Assembly (NCBI GenBank): GCA_018398765.1
Contig: JAHBMJ010001173.1
Coordinates: 78,469-112,339, forward strand
Direction of reading: 5' to 3'
DNA: 33,871 bases
From: Chromera velia
Taxonomy: Eukaryota > Sar > Chromeraceae
Shown here: piece after piece, positions 26,961-33,871 of the stretch
Layout: every line of letters begins with the position of its first letter
Position numbering within the stretch: position 1 is the first letter of the stretch
Translations under genes and position numbers: made by a program
Notes under the pieces: model-generated
Seen by the model: the letters and a program-made list of their open reading frames with translations, nothing else
What the model was told of the DNA's origin: nothing
Database searches by the model: none

Positions 26961-29900
26961 TTAATTCTGGCTAGCCGAATAGATTACTTCCATGCCTCGT
27001 GGACCTTCCTGTCTACCCGCAGGCGTACACTGATCCAGTGCGCACAGCTAAGTGGAACGATGACGTAGAATTTGTTTTTTCTGATCAAAGTGACTCTTTG
27101 TGAGACAATTTTTCATAAATGAAGGCCTTTCTACCTGCCTGCCTTCCTGCCTGGCTGCCTGCCTGACTCACTGCCTCACTGACTGACTGACGGACACACG
27201 CACCTTTGGATCCTGCCTCTCCGCCCACCACTTCTTCCTCAGCAGATTCAGTTCCCTCTGCTTCCGTTTCACTTCTCTGCACGACCAAGCATTAAACAAA
27301 ACAGGCTATAATGACAGGAATGCGCCAGCAAACAGGCAGAGAAAAAGAGATTGATAGATTGATAGATAGAAAGAAAGAAAAAAAGAAAAAAGAGATGAAT
27401 GAATAAATGAATCAATGAAAGGCGTGAAGAAAGAAAGAACAGAAAGAACGAACGGAAGGAAGAAAGAAGAACCGAAACAAAAACAAAATGAATGAATGAA
27501 TGAATGAATGAGTACATGAAGGAAGAGAAGGAAGACAGAGAGAAAGGAGGAGACTGCCCCACCCCTCCCCCCCCACCTTCTCAACTCTAGATTTTCAGGA
27601 GGGACGTTCGCCTCATTTTCCGTCCCGGCTCTCAACAACGCGAGGTCCACCTGTCCCTTGCTGGCCTGCATGCAAATTCATTCAATCAATTGAGTGCATT
27701 CTGTATGAAAAGAAATGCATGCTGGCCTGCAAATTCATTCAATCAATTCAGTGAGAAATGGGGGAGGAAGAAAGAAGACTTCTTTCTTGCATGCAGATAG
27801 AAGTGGAGCCACGCAACGTGCAGATAAATAGATGATCTGGAAGTCTATCCCCCCCCCCCTAGCTGTCGGCAGAGAACCACTCAGAGACCATGGAAGGAAG
27901 AAGAACCCATTCTGTCAAGCATGCTGCTAGGACGCGCAGACACCTCCTGCATGGGTCGTTAGAAGGAAAAGCAAAAGAGGTTGCATCTCAATGGACCTGG
28001 CCATTATCTCAAACAAGACTGTGTACGCTCACTGGCTGTGTGTGTTTATGAATGAATGAAAAAGCTGACTGAATCAACCCACCTTGACGGCCTTGATCTT
28101 CATTTCGATCAATTCGATCTGTCGACAGAGCTCGTAGTTGTCCTGCTGGAGCCTCAACAGTTCCTCGAGATCCTCAACTGCCCACTCACCCCCTCCGGAC
28201 TCCTTCATCTGTTTGATCTGAGCCGCTAGAGCTGCAATCGTGCCCGCTGCAGACGTTGCCTCCACAGCTGCTCCATGGATCTCCTTCTCCTGTTTAGTCA
28301 TCGGCTTTTCTTCTCCCTCCTGCTCTTTCTCTTTTCCCCCCTTCTCTTCTTGTGCAGCAGGAGGAGATGTCGGCTTCTCGAGATCTGTGCCGCCGGCTAC
28401 AGTTGAATCTTTTCGCGCCTCGGCTTCTTTCTCCTTTTCTGCGCTGACCTCCCTCTTGATCTCTCCAGGCTCCTCGGCGTCTTCTGCCGTTCCGGCACGC
28501 GCACTTCCTGGGCGGCCCCCTTCGCTGGCCTCTCCTTGGACGTCGCCTCCCACAGCAGCACTCTGATCCCCCCCTCCTCCTGCGTCCTGCTGTCCCTTTG
28601 TCTGTCCATCTTCTCCTGCTGGTGCCTGTTCTCTCGAGCCTGGCTTGCTTCTGCCCTCCGATGACCCTTTCTCCTTCTCTGATGATTTCTCCTCGACGGC
28701 ATCCCCCAGTCTCTGGGCGGCTGCGGCCGTGTCTGCTCCTCCCCCCGCTGTGTCCTGTGCGTCTGCCCCCCCTGCCGTTCCGGCGAAGGAGGGGGCTGCG
28801 GCAGCGGCGGCAGCAGCTGCTGCGGCCTTTGCCTCTGCCTCCTCTTTCTGTCTGGCTGCTTCTCGTTCCTTCTCCTCCTTTTCCCTTTCGCGTTCTGCTG
28901 CACTGCAAGCAACGCAACAACAACAACAAAAAGGAAACCAAGAGGAGCTAGTGAAGGGAGTCGGGAAAGCGAGATCCGATTATGTGTCTCAAGGACCACT
29001 CACAGAAAAAAAAGAGCCTTAACGGCGTTCATCTGTCTGTGTGCTCTACTTTCCAGTTCTATTTACAACTACACACCTGGACCCCCCTTCTTTCACCCCC
29101 CTTTGCATATCGAAAGGCTATGCAATTAACAGAGAACACATCCAGGCAGGACGTGGAGCAAGCAGGCAAACAAGTCAACTCCCTGACTGACGCTCGTGCC
29201 GCTCCCTCCTCTGCCTCCTCGAGCTTTTGAGAGATTTCCTCGATTTTCTGGAGGCAGTCAGGCAGACGCGGAAGGAAAAGAAACGCAGGTTTCAGGAACG
29301 ACACCATGGGAAGCCACGATTCTTCAGAAACAAATTGAAGCAAAGAGAGAGAGAAGACCGAGCTAGAAACTGAAATAGAAGACATAAAGCAGTGACGCCC
29401 CACCCACGATCCAATCCAAAGGATAATCAAATCAGACCCACTGACGCACGCAAAAGGATCCAATCCAAAGGATAATCAAATCAGACCAACAAAATGCCCC
29501 CCCCCCGATCGAATTGCAGACAGACAGACAGAATGATTTAATCTGACTTGCCTTTAGGAGCGCCTCATTTTCTGTCTTGAGGGACGCCAGCTCCGTCTGC
29601 TGGTTGTCGATCTTCTCTGCGAGACCAGAGCCTGCCTGGGCAGAGAGTTCCTGCAAACATATTTATGCACTCATTTTTATGCACTCAATATTCTTGTGAA
29701 TATGAATGCAAAACATAATATTTGTGTGTATGAAAACGAATGCAAAGACCAGAGCCTGCCTGGGCAGAGAGTTCCTGTAAAGATATTTATGTGATGATGG
29801 ATTGATTCGTCCATCCATCCATCCATCCATTCATCACTCCCTCATCTGTTCATTCAGTCATTCTCTCAGGAAAGCAAGTTCATGAGGAGAGATAGCACAC

Positions 29901-32900
29901 AGCAACAGGTCAACCAAGCAAGGTAGAGAGGCAGTGCAAGGACGAGAGACACACAGAGTGAGAGACGACACGAAGACAAAAGAAAAGGAACACACACAGA
30001 AAGCAGATAGAACTGAAACGCAAAGAGTAAGAAGGTAAGAGGCCGAACAAATGCACAGAGAAACTTTCATTTAGAGTAATTTCACCTTCGCAGCCGACAG
30101 GCAGATCATTTTTCGAGTGACCGTGCACTCCATATGAAAATGCACGGCATAGAGCAGGAACCCAAAAGAATCAAAGGCGACTGAGCAAAAGGCACTTCAA
30201 ACAAATCATCCCTCTCTGCTGTAGCCACCCACCCACTCTCCCAGCTCTCTCCTGTAATCGTTGAGACAGGCATACCTCGTATTCTTTTTTCTTTTTTTCA
30301 ATTTGGGCCAGCGCATCCTTTTGTGCCGTGTCGGCATCTTCCTGTTGTTTTCTGAGGGACAGCAGCCGTGACTCCAGAGACGAAATTTCGTTCCGAAGCC
30401 CTGCGTCTTCAGCCTTCAATCCTTTCACCTGCACACACAATTAATGCGTTTATTCATATTTTTCGAAATCACTCTTGAGACTTGATGAGGTCGACGGGAG
30501 GGGAAACGTGTCAAGAAAAGCGAAGGCAGCCTCTCTTCTCTCCGACCAGAAAAGAAAGAAGCGTTTGATGAGGAATGAGAGCAACACAAAGACTGAGCGT
30601 CATGTTCACGTGCGTTCTGCCTGGACGTCTGAAGTTTCTTCAGCCAAACTAAATGCCTGGAAGCCGAACAAAAGAAACACAAATGAATTTCTTTTGTTCT
30701 CCCGGTGGACTTGGGCAAAATTCTCAGAGAGAGAGAGTGAGCGAGAGAATACATACGGGTGGACAGACAGACAGACAATTTTCTCCTGAGCAACTTGGGT
30801 TGCGCGAAGCTTCGATTCTTCTGCGACGCGCGCATTTTTTTGGTCCTCCGCCTGTTTGCGGGCCTCCTCTTCCTCTGCAGCAACTCGGGCGGCCTGTTCG
30901 GAGAGCGCCTGCTTGGCCTGCAGGAAGGAAAAGTCGAGACAGACAGACAGACAAATGAGCAGAGAAAGAGATAAATAGAAGGAGACATACACAGTCAGTC
31001 AGAATGTCTGATTGACTGCCTGACTCGATCACAGAAACAGAGGCCAGAATCGAGCTTGAAACAAAAACACAGAAAGTCGGTGTTGCAAATTTGTGATCTT
31101 TCTTCTCAGCGCATTCGAAAAAAGCAAATTAAAAACGGAGATGACCAAGGGAGTGAGGAAGAGAAAAGGAAGATTCTGTAGAGACGGACTACCAAAATGA
31201 AAAAATACAGCCGGTTGGTGACTAACTGTCTGATGCGTGACTAGGCATAGTGATCACAAACTGTGGTAAATGATGTGTGGCTGATGAAGACACTGACGAT
31301 TTCAACGCTTTGGAGGAAGATCTGTTTTTGCTCCTCCATCGTCTTGAGCGTTTGCTCTGCAGTAGCAATGAGGGTCTCGAAGTTTCGAAGCTGTGCCTGG
31401 AGCTTTGCATTCTCCTGCTGGACCTGCAAAGAAAATTAAGGGAAGCAAACAAAGCGAAAAGATAAATTGGGACGGGAAGCAAGTTAGGGTTCGGTTGGGG
31501 GGGTTTCTTGCTGGAGGTGCAGTGAATTTTTTCCCCCTGAGATTAGTGGCAGGCGAAGTTAAAAAAACGTTTTGTGTCCCACACTTCAAAATCACGCCGG
31601 TCAGTCACACCAAAATTGGCTTGTCCAAGAGACCTTTTTGCAATCACGTACACAGACATACAGGCAGGTAGGCAGACAGACTAACAGATAGACAGACAGA
31701 CAGACAGACAGACAGGCAGACAGACAGACCTACCTTTGTCAGCTCCAAGGCCAGTTTTTGTTTGACCATCGGTGCCTGTTCCATCGACACCTCGCCGCTC
31801 ATGTCTGTCGCCTGACCGCTGCCTGCTTGCAGCTCTGCGAGTCGCCTCTTCAACTCAGCTTCTCTGTAGAGGGGGAGGAAGGTCAATGAATGGGAATAAT
31901 TACTGGAGCTTCAAAACGGCTGCTCTTCAAACAGTCTGAAGATGAAGCGGTGCACGTACGCCCGAGAAAAAGGAGGGGGAAGAGCTTCTTAACTTCATAA
32001 TGATTGCCCGTGTTCTTAAGTTGCATTCCACTCAATCTTTATACTGCATGCTGGCATTTTGACAGAATTTCGGCTCGCCTGTTTACTGACTAACCAACAC
32101 AGAAAGAAACCCACAACAGACCGACGTACACAGAAAGAAAGATTCATGCGGACGGACCTGTCAGAGGGTTGCTGGAACTGTCTGATTTGGTCTTCGATAT
32201 CTCTCAGCTGTTTCTTCAGTTCATTGCACTCCTGCTCCAGGGCGGCGACCTCCTGCTCATCTGGTACGGCATTTCTCTGCATAGGATGCAGCCAGATCAG
32301 ATCAGATCAGATGATCAGGCAGAACCGACAGAAATGAATGAAAAGGGATGTGAGTGAGTGAGCGAGTGAGGGAGAGCTCCATTTCCGCTGATCCATGACT
32401 CTCTTTGCTTAGAGTATGAACGCAGAGACAGGACAGAGACTTCAAGGAAGAATAGAGGGTCAAACGAAATGTCGGCACGTATTTAGAGGGACTCGCCTGA
32501 CTGGAATAAAGTGAAGCATAACAACGAGGACAAGCCAAACAACCAGACAGGCATATCTATCGGAGAGTCAAGGGATTATCAAATCCTTACAGGCAGCGAC
32601 AGAAAAAAGAAGAAGTCCGACACCACGAGAGGCGCTTGCGACTGTCTTGGAAAAAAAGAACCTGGAGAACGTACTTCGACTTCCTCTGCTTCTTTCTTTG
32701 ACATCAATTCTGCAATTTTGGCCTCCCGGACTCTTCCTTTGATGTCCTCGATCACCTGCATGGTCCATAGTATTGATAGATCTTGTATTGATTTTCATAC
32801 ATATATACATACATACAAAGATACGTACACGTACTATAGAGAAGAGACTCTTCCTTTGATATCCTCGATCACCTGCATGCATGCATCCATGCTCATATGG

Positions 32901-33594
32901 TTGCATGCATGCAGCAGAGGGATCGGGCAAAACATTTCAATCAAGCTTGTATGGTCATTGACCGTCCTTGAAAGTGCGCATAAGTCAACAGAAGGAATGG
33001 AACGGAAAACAAAAATGGAGTGATCTCTCTGGCCAAAACACAACTGCAATTTCTGATACGAAGTTGCGCTTCATCCCTTCCAGAGAAAGTTCTAGTCTAC
33101 TTCACGGCTTTTTCGAAAGAAAAACTCTAAATCCGAGTGCCTCTTTTTTCATAATCTGATATCCGATAAAGAATGAATAAATGTTCATTCATTCTGTCAT
33201 GCATTCTCTCTCGTACCTGCAGCACGGCCTCATCAGGAGTCTTCTCTGCCTCCCCCCCAGTTCCCCCGAGTGACTGGACGTATTGCAGAGCGGCCCGCAG
33301 TGTCTGAATGCGCGTCTCGTTAGACCGCACACGCTGACTGCAGGAAAAGCCAGAGAGGGCAGAAATCTCTGATCTACAAGCATACGTATTCCTTTTGCCT
33401 TACTTTTGCTTCAACAAGAAGAAGGAGAAGGAGAAAATTCGTTTCCTTGAAATGGTTCAGCAAAAAACAAAAGAAAATTTTGAGAAAGAAAGAACAGTGA
33501 AACAAGGGGTCAACAGACTATTCACTGAATCTTCGAGAAGACCGACTAACGTGAGAGCTGCGATTTCGTCTTGTTGCGCAGATATCAATTCGAC
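26961..33594 (-). CDS. Long coiled-coil protein (5'-partial, at least 712 aa visible)
   Basis: Fourteen exons read right to left: 33551-33594, 33217-33337, 32675-32755, 32158-32276, 31734-31863, 31298-31423, 30777-30917, 30276-30428, 29552-29650, 29192-29247, 28083-28902, 27577-27665, 27204-27276 and 26961-27047 (TAA). All phases match and the visible part totals 2139 nt. The first visible exon follows an acceptor, so the start lies beyond the window. Exons 1-10 are nearly continuous heptad-rich coiled coil (Glu, Gln, Lys, Leu, Ala). Exon 11 begins with a charged helix and a poly-Ala run, then a long Glu/Lys/Gly linker with Pro-Ala segments, then another coiled coil near its end. No globular head or ATPase domain is seen in this part. 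The last exon (28 residues) is the least sure. A cytoskeletal or scaffold role is a general expectation only. Confidence 0.75.
27278..27576 (-). repeat. Gene E intron rich in coding-strand T/C tetranucleotides
   Basis: On the plus strand this intron is purine-rich with AAAG, ATAG and AATG unit runs (for example AATG near 27488-27510). On the gene's own strand it is therefore T/C-rich with CATT and TTTC units. It starts with GTGGGGG, a weak donor, at 27576. Confidence 0.65.
27660..27753 (-). repeat. Duplicated 3' splice junction in gene E (exon at 27665)
   Basis: Plus-strand copies 27660-27696 and 27721-27753 match except for one four-base insertion (ATGC) and a base near the end. On the gene strand each holds the acceptor (..TGCAG) and the exon's first bases (GCCAGC). 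The functional junction is the one nearer the exon (27665). The other lies 60 bases upstream in the intron. Confidence 0.8.
29408..29487. repeat. 31-base direct repeat inside a gene E intron
   Basis: Positions 29408-29438 recur at 29457-29487, separated by 18 bases. Both lie inside the intron between exons 29192-29247 and 29552-29650. No splice junction is included. Confidence 0.88.
29622..29777 (-). repeat. Duplicated 3' splice junction in gene E (exon at 29650)
   Basis: A 32-base block at 29622-29653 recurs perfectly at 29746-29777, with looser similarity just beyond (ATATTTATG in both). On the gene strand it contains the acceptor CAG and about the first 29 bases of the exon. The exon-distal copy lacks the rest of the exon. 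Confidence 0.9.
32729..32879 (-). repeat. Duplicated 3' splice junction with partial exon in gene E
   Basis: The 34-base plus-strand block 32729-32762 recurs at 32846-32879 with one mismatch. On the gene strand each copy holds CATGCAG and the codons for Val-Ile-Glu-Asp-Ile-Lys-Gly-Arg-Val. The upstream copy then reads Ser-Ser-Leu and meets GTACGTG, a good donor-like sequence. It could therefore act as a small extra exon, but joining it to the true exon in the main frame creates TAG. Confidence 0.88.
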
Positions 33595-33871
33595 CTGCAC
33601 AGGCAAGACGTGGGTATGCAGGACTTTCTAAACTTGCGGCGCTGTTTTTCTGAGCGACAGCGACGTTGAGAGAGAAAAGGAACGATGACAGTAAGACAGA
33701 CAAAAAAACATTGGGATTGTACTATGTTCTGCTCTGCTGTTGATTTTTCAAATCCAGAATATGGGAACGGGTACGAGAATCGTGTGTCTCACTCGAAGTT
33801 TTCACCGAAACGATTTTGGAACTTCGAGGTTCAGAATTAATGAGGAAAAAGGGAGAGGGAGAGAGAGGGGG
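33595..33871 (-). other. Probable intron or 5' part of gene E, no exon placed
   Basis: Upstream of the first placed exon of gene E, the sequence is T/C-rich on the gene strand. A possible short exon after an acceptor near 33658 cannot be confirmed because its phase has no upstream partner in the window. Confidence 0.4.

Noticed and set aside
26602-27068. Plus-strand ORFs downstream of gene D as a new gene
   Set aside because: They are short, overlap each other in different frames, include a 33-base tandem repeat and show no domain. They also overlap the 3' end of gene E.
27190-27570. TTTC/CATT and TGCC repeats as a CRISPR-like or satellite array
   Set aside because: The units are simple tetranucleotides without spacers and lie within introns of a eukaryotic gene.

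Overview
The window is nuclear DNA from an intron-rich eukaryote. Coding exons are moderately GC-rich and are separated by GT-AG introns full of (TG)n, (CT)n and tetranucleotide repeats. The intergenic DNA is much more AT-rich. The mix of long acidic or Ala-rich proteins, many-exon genes and stand-alone SpoVK/CbbX-type AAA+ modules suggests an alveolate alga of the chromerid type (Chromera-like). That is an inference from style, not from a marker gene. I saw no rRNA, tRNA, CRISPR, or transposase or reverse-transcriptase gene.

Layout, left to right. (A) 169-2411, plus strand: the 3' part of a gene for a very acidic, Ser-rich protein, with its 5' end outside the window. (B) 4058-5611, minus strand: a complete nine-exon gene for a 294-residue coiled-coil protein with uniformly short introns. 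(C) 6627-8882, plus strand: an intronless 751-codon gene of unknown function. (D) 10507-24877, plus strand: a 14-exon gene for a 3046-residue multidomain protein. (E) 26961-33594, minus strand: the 3' part of a gene for a long coiled-coil protein, 14 exons visible, continuing beyond the right edge. A/B and D/E are convergent pairs, B/C is divergent, and C/D are in tandem. Large AT-rich blocks lie in the gaps at about 3010-4010, 8890-10060 and 25000-26520.

Gene D is the centre of the window. Its exon phases all agree and the joined length (9141 nt) is a multiple of three. Read in order it carries: one ankyrin-like repeat, three SH3-like beta modules of the kind seen in Mind-bomb/KEG proteins, four copies of an unusual Cys array (C-x2-C-x2-C-x2-C-x4/6-C), two RanBP2-type zinc fingers, a Lys/Glu-rich linker, a SPRY-like beta domain, an acidic Ser/Asp linker, a degenerate ankyrin/TPR-like helical region, three consecutive SpoVK/CbbX-like AAA+ ATPase modules, a thioredoxin-like fold without active-site cysteines, and a helical C-terminus. 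A plausible reading is an AAA+ machine with many protein-recognition modules, but no substrate can be named from sequence.

The second theme is splicing. Several 3' splice sites, each with the first bases of its exon, have been locally duplicated or triplicated (14726-14811, 19654-19767, 27660-27753, 29622-29777, 32729-32879). In gene D, use of the upstream copies would end or frameshift the protein. About 14 of 37 inferred 5' splice sites start GTC rather than GTA/GTG, and many introns open with runs of GTCN tetranucleotides. Many acceptors end in TGCATGCAG.
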